64,000 bases of DNA. Source: Alphaproteobacteria bacterium. Lineage in GTDB: Bacteria; Pseudomonadota; Alphaproteobacteria; CALKHQ01. The position numbers were made by a program, and so were the translations under genes. Below, piece after piece: positions 8,763-17,149 of this stretch (position 1 is its first letter; every line of letters starts with the position of its first letter). The notes below the pieces were generated by a model. It did no database searches. It was not told where the DNA came from and saw only the letters and a program-made list of their open reading frames with translations. The stretch covers positions 1 to 64,000 of the forward strand of contig JAWKYB010000003.1 in the NCBI GenBank assembly GCA_041396705.1. The letters are read 5' to 3'.

Positions 8763-9683
8763 CTATCCCTTCGGCCTGAACACCCAGAGCAGGCCGGAGA
8801 CGACGATCATCATCCCGACCGCGCCGATCATGCCGATGGCCGCGGCGAAGCCCTGGCGCCATTCGCCGAGCTGGAACGCCTGGTGGTACATGAACATGGT
8901 CCAGGTATAGGTCGGGTGCGCGGTGTTGAAGCCGCCGAAGATCAGATACTCGTCGATCACCGCCATCGCTGTGCCGAAGCGGAGCACGACCAGGATCATC
9001 ATGATCGGCTGCAGCCGGGGCAGGGTGACGTGCCAGAAGATCTTCCACTCGTTGGCGCCGTCCAGCCGGGCCGCCTCCGGCAGCTCCTTCGGGATCGCCG
9101 CCAGCCCGGCCAGGAAGAAGATGGTGTGATAGCCGAGCCCCCACCAGACCTCCATGATCGCGATCGCCGGCAGCGTCAGCGGCGTGCCGCCCATCCACAT
9201 CTGCGGCGTGCCGCCGAAGGTCTCGACGATCAGGTTGATGGGCCCGACCTGGTAGTTGTACATCCACTTCCACAGCACGAAGATCAGCGTGGACGGGATC
9301 ACCGCCGGGATCAGCAGGATCACGCGATAGAGCGTGGCCAGCCGGTTCTGCCGCACGCGGTCGACCAGGATCGCCAGCAGCAGCGGGAAGATGATCGTGC
9401 CCGGCAGGAACATGATGGTGAACCAGGCGGCGCGCCACAGGCTCTCCCACATCAAGGGATCGCCCAGCGCCTCGCCGTAGTTGTCGACGCCGACCCAGTC
9501 GCCGGGCTCGCCGGACAGGAACTCGAAGTCGGTGAAGCTGATCCAGACCACCCGGATGATCGGATAGACCTGGTACCAGACGAAGAAGATCAGCGCCGGC
9601 GCCAGGAACACCCAGGTGTTGCCGGTGAGGCCGAACAGACCGCGCGGTCGCGCGACGCCTTGCCCATGCGTCATCGCCACCAT
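8763..9683 (-). CDS. Sugar ABC transporter permease (MalF/UgpA type)
   Basis: A 306-residue six-helix permease. Its N terminus has FLAPALIFFVWYQVYPIIR, the usual first segment followed by SFTDFEFLSG. The EAA motif is LPEAARLDGANEWKIFWHV. It ends GLLWVFRPKG. It pairs with the MalG-type permease 111 bases downstream to form the membrane channel and receives substrate from the Tat-type binding protein encoded upstream. A stable hairpin at 9809-9834 separates it from that gene, which may lower permease expression relative to the receptor. Confidence 0.9.
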   Translation of the reverse strand: MVAMTHGQGVARPRGLFGLTGNTWVFLAPALIFFVWYQVYPIIRVVWISFTDFEFLSGEPGDWVGVDNYGEALGDPLMWESLWRAAWFTIMFLPGTIIFPLLLAILVDRVRQNRLATLYRVILLIPAVIPSTLIFVLWKWMYNYQVGPINLIVETFGGTPQMWMGGTPLTLPAIAIMEVWWGLGYHTIFFLAGLAAIPKELPEAARLDGANEWKIFWHVTLPRLQPIMMILVVLRFGTAMAVIDEYLIFGGFNTAHPTYTWTMFMYHQAFQLGEWRQGFAAAIGMIGAVGMMIVVSGLLWVFRPKG

Positions 9684-9808
9684 CAGTCCACCTCGGAGCC
9701 GCGCGGGCCGTCAGGCCTGGTTTTGTGGGAAGGCGTCATGTCCCGTGCAGTGCAAGACAGGGGCCAGACACGCGCCGGTCGGCGTGCCGCGGAAAGTTCT
9801 GGTAGGCC

Positions 9809-9834
9809 GGGGCGGGCCGTGGCCGGCCCGCCCC
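9809..9834 (-). terminator. Intercistronic hairpin between binding-protein and permease genes
   Basis: GGGGCGGGCC (9809-9818) pairs perfectly with GGCCCGCCCC (9825-9834) around a 6-base loop. On the transcript it follows the binding-protein stop codon by 15 bases and has no U tract. Such hairpins commonly give partial termination or protect the upstream message, which would explain high receptor and low permease expression. Confidence 0.5.
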
Positions 9835-9848
9835 GCTGAGCGAACGGA

Positions 9849-11225
9849 TCAGCCGCGGTTGACCTCGGCCATGACCGCGTCCTGCGCGGCCTGCAGCGCG
9901 ACCTTGGGATCGTCGACCTCGCCGGTCAGGTAGGTCTCCCAATGCGGCTGGCCGATGACGAACTGCTGCAGCCCGAACTTGTGGTTGACGATCGCCTTGG
10001 CGACGTCGAGCTGGCCGCGGACCAGGCCGACGAACGGCAGCATCCACTCCGGCGGGTTCGCGTCCCACTCGGCGTAGATCGACTTGTACGGCGGCAGCTG
10101 GCCGGGGTGGCCGGTCTCGGTGCCGGCGATCGAGTCCTGCCAGATCTGCCGGTCGTAGGTCAGCGCCTTGATGTACTCGGCGACCTTTTCCTTGTTCTTG
10201 CCGTGCTTGAACAGTGCGCAGCCGGTGGTCCAGAACACCGTCGAGCCCTCGCCGTTGGCGAACTTGGGCAGCGCGCCCATGTGCAGGGCGGTCGGATCGT
10301 CCCAGTACTGGGCCATGCGCAGCGGCGCGTTGAAGTACTTGGTGTAGTAGCCGACGCGCTGGGCCGCGAAGGCGACCTCGTCCGGCGTGCCGTTGACGCC
10401 GCCGTCGGAGGCGCCGGCCAGCAGGATGTCCGGGTGCGACAGCGCCATCATCTCCTTCATCAGCTTCAGCGCCTCGACGGCGGCGTCGCTGGTGAACTCG
10501 AACAGGCCGGCCTCGTTGTAGACCGCGGTGCTCATGCTGTGCGTGTAGGGCGCCAGCGAACGCCAGCCATGGGCGTCGAAGGTGCAGCCGAACGGCGCGG
10601 CGCCGGACTCGACCACAGCCTTGGAATTGGCGAGATACTCGTCCCAGGTCGCCGGCGGGGCGTCGGCCAGGCCGGCCTCGGTGGTCAGGCCGGAATGCCA
10701 GCCCATGCCGATGACGTCGAGCAGGAACGGCCAGCCATAGAGCTTGCCGTCGATGGTGCACTCCTCACGGATCGACGGGATGATGTCGTCAAGCACGTCC
10801 TGCGGGATGTAGTCGTCCCACGGCTCGATCACGCCGGCGTCCTTCATCGCCGTCATCTCGACGAACGGGGTCTGGCCGACATAGACGTCCCAGGTGCTCT
10901 CGCCGGCCTGCGCCTCGGCGACAAAGCGCTCGATGCCGAAACCCTCGACCGGGGCGATCTGGTAGTTGATGCCCGGGAACTGGGCGTTGACCTGCGGAAT
11001 CGACGGATGCAGGTCCTCGATCCACTGGTAGAACGTCGGGGTCAGCGGGCGATCCTGCGCGCGGGCGGCATTGATGCCGAATTTGGAGGCGACGCCGATG
11101 CCGGCCATGCCAAGACCGGTGGTGAGCGTGCGGCTCAGGAACTGGCGCCGGTCGATCTGTCCCAGCAGCAATTGCTTGCGTGCTACCTGCTGCAGCAGGA
11201 GTTCCTGCTCCTTGCGTAAGGTCAT
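9849..11225 (-). CDS. Extracellular solute-binding protein (family 1) with Tat signal
   Basis: A 458-residue sugar-type binding protein. Residues 1-56 form a long twin-arginine leader: a helical charged start, IDRRQFLSR at about 24-32, then a weakly hydrophobic Gly-rich core and AARAQ cleavage region. The mature part resembles family 1 receptors: PTFYQWIEDLHPSI, FEGFGIERFVAEAQAG-like region, DVYVGQTPFVEM, GWPFLLDVIGMGWH and KEMMALSHPDIL. It is the first gene of the minus-strand importer cluster. Tat export implies cytoplasmic folding before secretion. Ligand not determinable. Bases 11226-11473 upstream hold the presumed promoter but no recognisable gene. Confidence 0.88.
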   Translation of the reverse strand: MTLRKEQELLLQQVARKQLLLGQIDRRQFLSRTLTTGLGMAGIGVASKFGINAARAQDRPLTPTFYQWIEDLHPSIPQVNAQFPGINYQIAPVEGFGIERFVAEAQAGESTWDVYVGQTPFVEMTAMKDAGVIEPWDDYIPQDVLDDIIPSIREECTIDGKLYGWPFLLDVIGMGWHSGLTTEAGLADAPPATWDEYLANSKAVVESGAAPFGCTFDAHGWRSLAPYTHSMSTAVYNEAGLFEFTSDAAVEALKLMKEMMALSHPDILLAGASDGGVNGTPDEVAFAAQRVGYYTKYFNAPLRMAQYWDDPTALHMGALPKFANGEGSTVFWTTGCALFKHGKNKEKVAEYIKALTYDRQIWQDSIAGTETGHPGQLPPYKSIYAEWDANPPEWMLPFVGLVRGQLDVAKAIVNHKFGLQQFVIGQPHWETYLTGEVDDPKVALQAAQDAVMAEVNRG

Positions 11226-11473
11226 CGGTGTGCCCTCCTCCAGGCTCGTTCGTTTCGTTCCGCCGGAAGCCGCCGCGGACCCGCGTCCTCACGGTTCATG
11301 CGGCCCTCCCCGATCGGCATGCATTTGCGTGCTGGCGTCCGCGCTGTTCTCGGGTCCGCGTCACGCAATGGTCGAAATCTTCTCAGCAACTTCGCTGCGC
11401 CGCAACCAGAAAGCTGGACGTGCAGCTACGGCGCCGCGGCCAAGGCCGATCCCCGACCGCGGTGCCGCGCGGG

Positions 11474-11902
11474 TCAGTCGGGCAGGGTTTCGCCCGAACC
11501 GCCGAATTCGGCCGGGAAGTCCTTGAACTTCGGCAGGCCGTCCTTCACCGACACCATCTTGCTGGCGTAGTTGACGTGCACAGCAGGGCGGTGCTCGAAG
11601 CCCTGCAGGATATTGGCATAGACGTCGACCAGCCCCATGCCCGGATGATCGGTCAGCAGGTGACCGCCGCAGGTCGTGCAGAACTTGCGATAGGACCTGT
11701 CGGTCTTGTTGTAGGTACCGACGCTGCCCTTGCCGCGCGTGATACGCACGTCCGTCGGCGACCACAGGCTGAACGCGTTGATCGGCGCCGCCGACCACGC
11801 CTGGCAGTCGGCGCAGTGGCAGTATCCGGTCGCCTTCGGCGCGCCGCGCACCTCGACCTCGACCGCCCCACAGAAGCAGGTGCCCTTGTAGACGTCGCTC
11901 AT
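11474..11902 (-). CDS. GFA family protein (glutathione-dependent formaldehyde-activating-like)
   Basis: A 142-residue zinc protein with the three Cys clusters of the GFA/CENP-V fold in order: C9-F-C11, C28-H-C30-x2-C33 and C75-x2-C78. The remaining sequence (GTYNKTDRSYRKFC, ANILQGF) fits the family. Gfa was named for catalysing S-hydroxymethylglutathione formation from formaldehyde and glutathione, but most homologues are uncharacterised, so only the fold is certain. The ATG at 11902 is preferred over an upstream in-frame ATG at 12079 because it begins at the domain. Neighbours give no pathway clue. Confidence 0.9.
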   Translation of the reverse strand: MSDVYKGTCFCGAVEVEVRGAPKATGYCHCADCQAWSAAPINAFSLWSPTDVRITRGKGSVGTYNKTDRSYRKFCTTCGGHLLTDHPGMGLVDVYANILQGFEHRPAVHVNYASKMVSVKDGLPKFKDFPAEFGGSGETLPD

Positions 11903-12118
11903 TTTCTCGGATTCCCTGGCGCGCGAACGCTCGGTCCTGCCGCGCCGCAAAAGCTCGCCAGGCTCCAGAGCCCCCCAATGAGCCGGTCGCCCGGGCGAGG
12001 CGCCGAGACTTCGTCCGCCCGGCCTCGACTGTCCAATCACGAAGCCTGGATCGACCGCGCGCGCTGTGACGGCCGACACGCGCCGTGACGGCCGTCGGTC
12101 CGGCGCTGGGCGCGGCGG

Positions 12119-12731
12119 CTAGCGGTCGGTCAGCGCCAGCTTGGCGCCGAGCCCGACGAAGGCGGCGGCAAAGGCGCGGCGCATCCAGGCCATCACCGCG
12201 GGGCGCGAGATCACGTGGCTGCGGATCGCCGCGGCACACAGGCCGTAGCCGACGAACACCACGAAGGTCAGCGCCATGAACACCGCGCTCATCGCCAGCA
12301 TCAGCGACAGCGGCGCCGCCCTCGTCGGCGCGGATGAACTGCGGCAGGAAGGCGAGGAAGAAGATCGACAGCTTCGGGTTCAGGCTGTTCAGCAGGATCG
12401 CCTGGCCGATCACCCGCAGCGGCGGGCGGCGCGGCATGTTCTCCTCCACCCGCAGCGCGCCGTGCTGCCGGATCGTCATCCAGGCCATGTAGAGCAGATA
12501 GGCGACGCCGAGGTACTTCAGCGTCTCGAAGGCGAGGGCGGAGGCGTGGAGCACGGCGGCGAGGCCGGTGATCGCCGCGGCCATGTGCGGCACGATGCCC
12601 AGCGTGCAGCCGAAAGCGGCGACGACGCTGGCCCTGGCGCCCTGCGACAGTCCGGCCGCGAGCGTGTAGAGCACGCCGACGCCGGGCGAGACCACGACGA
12701 TCAGCGAGGGGATGAAAAAATCGAGGCTCAT
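12119..12731 (-). pseudogene. LysE/RhtB-family amino acid exporter, frameshifted
   Basis: The N-terminal two thirds starts at 12731 (MSLDFFIPSLIVVVSPGVG, the conserved LysE start with the PG of the first helix) and runs through NSLNPKLSIFFLAFLPQFI. The frame then goes wrong between about 12340 and 12310 and the C-terminal part continues in another frame as LSLMLAMSAVFMAL to GLGAKLALTDR, ending at 12119. Joining the two gives about 204 residues, the normal size of this six-helix exporter. One base gained or lost explains it. Whether it is a real mutation or an assembly error cannot be told from the sequence. Confidence 0.75.
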
Positions 12732-12831
12732 GGCCGCCGGCGCTCCGTGCAGGGCTGGTACCCCGCCACGCTAGCGCATCGGCCCGCGCGCGGCATGCAG
12801 CATTTCGCGCGGGGCCGGCCGCGGCCTGCGT

Positions 12832-13317
12832 TCAGCGCGACAGTGCGATGTCGTGGGTCCACTGGCATTCGAACCCCTCGGGGTGGACATAGCCCGAGGC
12901 GACGCGGCCGGCGCCGGCCGTCGGCGACGTGAAGAACAGCTGCATGGCGTTGCTGGCCGAACCGCCTTCGTCGTCGACAACCGCCGTGTTGGAGACGACG
13001 ACGGCCCCCTGCTCGATCCGGCCTTCATAGACGCACATCGAGGCCGGGCTGCAGGTGGCGCCGGAGTCCACCACCACGGTGATTGCGCCGTCGACCACGG
13101 CGATCGACAGCGTGCCGGCCATCGGCGTGCCGAGCGGGCACATGCCGCTGACGGCATGGTTGGAGGTGGCGTAGGTCCACTGGCCGGCGATGTCGATCGT
13201 CGCCGGGTCGACCGGGATCGCGACCGGCGCCACGTCATCGGCCCAAGCGGGCAGGGCGAGACCGGCGGGCAGGACCAGACAGGCGGCGAGCAGGGCAGGG
13301 GCGGTCCGCATCGGCAT
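12832..13317 (-). CDS. Hypothetical secreted protein
   Basis: A 161-residue protein beginning with a signal peptide (LLAACLVLPAGLALPAWADD). The mature part has several Cys (SGMCPLG, ATCSPASMC, FECQW) and alternating Ile/Val stretches suggesting a small beta-rich, disulphide-bonded periplasmic domain. I do not recognise a family. GAGGAGG seven bases before ATG 13317 fixes the start. It is divergent from the cytochrome c-like gene at 13536. Confidence 0.65.
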   Translation of the reverse strand: MPMRTAPALLAACLVLPAGLALPAWADDVAPVAIPVDPATIDIAGQWTYATSNHAVSGMCPLGTPMAGTLSIAVVDGAITVVVDSGATCSPASMCVYEGRIEQGAVVVSNTAVVDDEGGSASNAMQLFFTSPTAGAGRVASGYVHPEGFECQWTHDIALSR

Positions 13318-13535
13318 GGTCGGCCTCCTCGTAGCGCGGGCGGCGCCCGGCGGCGCCATGGGCCGGCGATCATCGCCGTCCCGCCGCGGTGCGCCTTGAC
13401 CCGGGTCAAGGCGGGTGCCGTGCGCGACCGGTCGCCGCGCCCGCGCTGCGCCGTTGCGGCTTGACCGGCATCAATGCGCGACTTCCGCCGGCGCGAACGC
13501 TGGCCCGGCAGAGATCGACATCCGGGAGGAACGCG

Positions 13536-13859
13536 ATGCGGACGAAGGTGACGGGGTTGGTGGCGGCAGGCCTGGTGCTGGCCGCGACGACGGCGGCGGC
13601 GCAGGAAGGCGACCCGGCGGCGGGATTCGAGCTGTCGCAGCAGCTGTGCGCGGTCGTGCCACACCATCGGGCCGGAGCTGGTGTTCAAGCAGGAGCCGCC
13701 GAGCTTCGCCGCCATCGCGCTCTACCGCACCGACCGCGGCATCCGCAACCGCATCATGCGCCGCACATGAGCATGCCGACTTTGGGCCCGGTGCTGCACA
13801 GCGACAGGGTCGAGGACATCATCGCCTATATCCGTTCGCTGGACACCGAGGAGCGATAG
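13536..13859 (+). pseudogene. Class I cytochrome c-like protein with two compensating frameshifts
   Basis: The start (GGGAGGA site, ATG 13536) encodes a signal peptide (VAAGLVLAATTAAAQ) and FELSQQLCAV. An extra base near 13656 breaks the haem site: without it the codons read Cys-Ala-Val-Cys-His, the CxxCH haem c motif, followed by TIGPELVFKQEPPSF and RTDRGIRNRIM. A missing C near 13755 returns the reading to the first frame, giving HMSMPTLGPVLH (the Met is the likely axial ligand) and DIIAYIRSL, the classic C-terminal helix. The restored protein has about 107 residues. Two single-base changes in 324 bases suggest sequencing error or recent decay. Confidence 0.7.
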
Positions 13860-14981
13860 AGCGGCGCGCCGCCGCCGCGGCCAGCGCCGCGGCGGCGCCT
13901 TGCCGACAACGGCGGGGTGGGCGCGGGCGTATTGCGGCGGCAGCGCCGGCTCCTCGCCCAGGGCGACCGCGGCCTTCCACGGCCAGCGCGGGTCCCACAG
14001 CATGCCGCGCGCCAGGGCGACGAGGTCGGCCTGGCCGGATGCGAGGACGGTCTCGGCCTGGGCCGGCTCGGTGATCAGGCCGACCGCCACGGTCGGCAGG
14101 CCGACCCGGCGCCGCAGCTCGGCGGCGAGGCCGGTCTGGTAGCCGGGGCCGACGGGGATCTTCTGGTCCTGCGACAGGCCGCCCGACGAGACGTGGATCA
14201 AGTCGCAGCCAAGCGCGCGCAGATGGGTGCAGAACGCGACCGTCTGCTCCAGGTCCCAGCCGCCTTCGACCCAGTCGGTCGCCGACACCCGCACCGCGAC
14301 CGGGCGGTCGTCCGGCACGGCCGCGCGCACCGCCTCGAACACCTCCAGCGGGAAGCGCATGCGGCCGTCGAGGCCGCCGCCGTAGCCGTCGTCGCGACGG
14401 TTGGACAGCGGCGACAGGAACTGGTGCAGCAGATAGCCGTGGGCGGCATGGACCTCGACCAGGTCGAGGCCCAGCCGTACCGCCCGGCGCGCGGCATCGG
14501 CAAAGGCTTCGCGCACGCGCGCGAGGCCGGCGGCATCGAGGGCGGCCGGGGTCTCCCATGTCGGCGCGAACGGGATCGGCGACGGCGCGGACGGGGTCCA
14601 GCCGCCGCGGTCGCGCGGCACCGGCTGTGCGCCCAGCCACGGCGCATCGGTCGACCCCTTGCGGCCGGCATGGCCAAGCTGGATGCCGATCTTCGCCGGC
14701 GACACCGAGCGGCAGAACCCGATAACGCGGGCGAAGGCCGCCTCGCAGGCGTCGCTGTAGAGGCCGGTGCAGAACGGCGAGATCCGGCCCGCGGGCTCGA
14801 CGCCGGTCGCCTCGACGATCAGCAGGCCGGGGGCGGAGAGCGCGAGGTGGCCGAGGTGCATCAGGTGCCAGTCGCCGACCACGCCGTCGGTGGCCGAGTA
14901 CTGGCACATCGGCGCGATCACGATGCGGTTGTCGAGCGTGGTTCCGCGCAGCGTGAGCGGGGAGAACAGGCGGCTGGTCAT
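13722..14981 (-). CDS. NADH:flavin oxidoreductase, Old Yellow Enzyme family (YqjM/XenA-like)
   Basis: A beta-barrel FMN enzyme reducing activated C=C bonds. Visible features from MTSRLFSPLTLRG (ATG 14981) are RIVIAPMCQYSA, the thermophilic-like OYE class with its FMN-contacting Cys; GIQLGHAGRKGS; EVHAAHGYLLHQFLSPLSN with the substrate-binding His residues; and LIHVSSGG, VALARGMLWDP. The family ends near residue 365, about base 13880. Here the frame runs on as an Arg-rich tail to 13722, overlapping the cytochrome c gene tail-to-tail, which no relative is expected to have. A lost stop or frameshift near 13880 is likely, so the last 50 residues are doubtful. Confidence 0.85.
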   Translation of the reverse strand: MTSRLFSPLTLRGTTLDNRIVIAPMCQYSATDGVVGDWHLMHLGHLALSAPGLLIVEATGVEPAGRISPFCTGLYSDACEAAFARVIGFCRSVSPAKIGIQLGHAGRKGSTDAPWLGAQPVPRDRGGWTPSAPSPIPFAPTWETPAALDAAGLARVREAFADAARRAVRLGLDLVEVHAAHGYLLHQFLSPLSNRRDDGYGGGLDGRMRFPLEVFEAVRAAVPDDRPVAVRVSATDWVEGGWDLEQTVAFCTHLRALGCDLIHVSSGGLSQDQKIPVGPGYQTGLAAELRRRVGLPTVAVGLITEPAQAETVLASGQADLVALARGMLWDPRWPWKAAVALGEEPALPPQYARAHPAVVGKAPPRRWPRRRRAALSLLGVQRTDIGDDVLDPVAVQHRAQSRHAHVRRMMRLRMPRSVR

Positions 14982-15216
14982 GATGGCTCCGGGGTGGATC
15001 GGCGGCGGCGGCACTGTCGGCCAAGCCGGCGGGCGCCGCAAGCCCGGCCGGGGCCGGCGCCCACGTTGACGGCCCGCTCACGCGGACCGCACGGCCGCTC
15101 AAGCCCGATCACCTGTACGTTGCGTAATGTTTTCCGCTTGCCTTCGTGGCGCGTCGAGTGGAAGCATCCGCGCCGTCTTTGGCAATCGCCGCATACAAAC
15201 AGACAAGTGGGGATAC

Positions 15217-15825
15217 ATGTCGATTCCGCGCGGGGCGATCGAGATCGGATCGCATTTCTACCTGTTCAAATCGAGCACCAACAAGGAAGACTGCCTGATC
15301 TCGGCCCACGGCGGCTATGACCGCAACGTGACGATGTTCGAGCCGAAGGGCTGCACGCTGTTCTTCTATGGCGAGCACGGCAACGTGCTGTCGGACCCCG
15401 GCCTGGCGCTGATGGCGCTGAAAGGCCTGAAGGTGGTCGAGCAGATCCCCGACGCCAAGAACAAGAAGGCGCTCAACTACATTCTCAGCAAGTACCAGGG
15501 GCGCCACAGCAAGGCGAACGAGACCTACGAGAAGATCATCGGCCGGATCGAGAGCGAGGACACGCAGATCGCCAAGCTGCTCGACCGCATCGCCAACGCC
15601 GCCAGCGAATTCCAGCGCAGCAACGCGCAGACCCAGCTCGCCTACTACAAGTCGATGAACGTGCTGACCATCCGCAATCGCTGGTGGCGGTCCGACCTGA
15701 GCCTGGAATCGGCGGTGACCGCGGCGAAGAAGGCGCTGCCGTCGCTGACCCGGTTCCACTGCTCGTTCTGCCGCAGCTTCGTCGAGGACGACAATCCCGC
15801 CGTCTCCCACGTCCAGTTCGCCTGA
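15217..15825 (+). CDS. Hypothetical protein with HGGY...HG motifs (possibly Stv-type putative adhesin domain)
   Basis: A 202-residue protein without signal peptide. Residues 1-75 hold CLISAHGGYDRN and LFFYGEHGNVLSDPG, two His-Gly motifs like those I recall from a small domain named putative adhesin Stv; this match is from memory and unverified. Residues 95-150 are helical and charged (KANETYEKIIGRIESED), and the end has HCSFCRSF, a CxxC pair. The ATG at 15217 begins the conserved-looking part; the frame is open from 15127 with no better signal. It is a single gene between two minus-strand genes and its lower G+C, Lys- and Asn-rich coding contrasts with neighbours, suggesting transfer. Confidence 0.65.
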   Translation: MSIPRGAIEIGSHFYLFKSSTNKEDCLISAHGGYDRNVTMFEPKGCTLFFYGEHGNVLSDPGLALMALKGLKVVEQIPDAKNKKALNYILSKYQGRHSKANETYEKIIGRIESEDTQIAKLLDRIANAASEFQRSNAQTQLAYYKSMNVLTIRNRWWRSDLSLESAVTAAKKALPSLTRFHCSFCRSFVEDDNPAVSHVQFA

Positions 15826-15855
15826 CCGGCGGCCCGGATCCGGCGCGCGGCGCGA

Positions 15856-17052
15856 TCAGTCGAAGAACGCCTTGTCGTCTTCCGACAGGTAGCGCCGCGC
15901 CTTTTCCGGCACCAGGCTGACGCCCAGTCCCGGGCGGTCCCACACCTCGATCATGCCGTCGCGGACCAGCGGGTCGGGCAGGCCCTCGACGATGTCGGCC
16001 CACCAGGCCGGGTTGGCGTTGGGCAGCTCGAACGCGATCAGGTTGTGCGGCAGGGTCGCCGCCACGTTGACCAGCGCGCCGAGCCCGAGCAGGCCGTTGG
16101 CGGTGCCGTGCGGCGCGATCAGGATGCCGTGCAGGTCGGCATATTCGGCGATCCACTTCAGCTCGGCGAGCCCGCCGACGTCGCAGGGATCGGGCCCGAC
16201 GATGTTGACCGCGTGGCGCTCGATCAGCTCCTTGAAGTTCTGGCGCAGGTAGATCTGCTCGCCGGTGTGGATTGGCGTCGCCGTGGCGCGGGTGACCTCG
16301 CGATAGACGTCGGCGTTGACGAACGGCACGTAGTCGCCGGTGATCAGGTCCTCCAGCCACATCAGGTTGAGCGGCTCGACCGCGCGGGCGAAGCGGATGG
16401 CGTCCGGTACGGTCCAGCCCGGCCCGCAGTCGAGCGCGAGGCCGACGGCGTCGCCGAGCACGTCCTTCATCGCCTCGACGCAGGCGACGACGTGCTTCAG
16501 CCCGCGCTCGGTCAACAGGCCGCGGTCGAGGCTGCCGTGCACCGGCGTGGTCTGGGTGTCGCCATAGTGGAACCAGGGCAGGGCGCGCTTCATCGGACTG
16601 TGGAAGCCGATCGGCTGCTTGATGATGGTGAAGCCCTCGGGCAGCGCCATCATCTTCGCGCAGTCGGCGGCGAAGTCCTCCGGCGCATAGCCGGCGAAGG
16701 GGAAGCGGATGCCGCCGTTGTAGACGCGGACCCTGTCGCGGACCTTGCCGCCGAGCAGCTTGTAGACCGGCAGGCCGTGGGCGCGCCCGGCGGTGTCCCA
16801 CAGCGCCATCTCGATGGTGCCGACCGCGGCGCCCCACGGCTTGAAGCCGCCGCGCTGGCGGATCTTCAACATCACGCGCTCGACGTCGGTCGGATCCTCG
16901 CCGATCAGCGCATCGCGGAAGCTGAGGATGTGCGGCTTCAGGTAGGGCTTCCAGAATTCGGCCTGGGCATAGCCGTCGATGCCTTCGTCGGTGACGATGC
17001 GCACCACCGGGTGCTCGCCCAGCAGCGCGCATTTGACGTCGACGATCTTCAT
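15856..17052 (-). CDS. Mandelate racemase/muconate lactonizing enzyme-family protein (enolase superfamily)
   Basis: A 398-residue enolase-superfamily enzyme. The N-terminal capping domain is followed by the TIM barrel. Metal-ligand strands are seen as ALDCGPGW (Asp), LMWLEDLI (Glu) and IHTGEQIY (Glu). The barrel strand IIKQPIG carries the usual Lys region, and LIAPHGTANG has the C-terminal His expected in the mandelate racemase subgroup. Such enzymes abstract the alpha-proton of a carboxylate, typically as sugar acid dehydratases or racemases. The substrate cannot be deduced; no sugar-acid genes sit beside it. ATG 17052 matches the family start MKIVDVKCALLG. Confidence 0.88.
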   Translation of the reverse strand: MKIVDVKCALLGEHPVVRIVTDEGIDGYAQAEFWKPYLKPHILSFRDALIGEDPTDVERVMLKIRQRGGFKPWGAAVGTIEMALWDTAGRAHGLPVYKLLGGKVRDRVRVYNGGIRFPFAGYAPEDFAADCAKMMALPEGFTIIKQPIGFHSPMKRALPWFHYGDTQTTPVHGSLDRGLLTERGLKHVVACVEAMKDVLGDAVGLALDCGPGWTVPDAIRFARAVEPLNLMWLEDLITGDYVPFVNADVYREVTRATATPIHTGEQIYLRQNFKELIERHAVNIVGPDPCDVGGLAELKWIAEYADLHGILIAPHGTANGLLGLGALVNVAATLPHNLIAFELPNANPAWWADIVEGLPDPLVRDGMIEVWDRPGLGVSLVPEKARRYLSEDDKAFFD

Positions 17053-17149
17053 GGCTGGCGGCCTCGCGGGAAGGCGGCCCGGTCGGGCCGGCAGACGTGC
17101 TTGATAGGGCCGGCACCGCCCCGGCGCAACGGCGATCGCCGAGGCGCGC

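Noticed and set aside
8100..9839. 579-codon plus-strand open frame
   Set aside because: Antisense to the two sugar permeases; composition is a His/Asp/Arg shadow.
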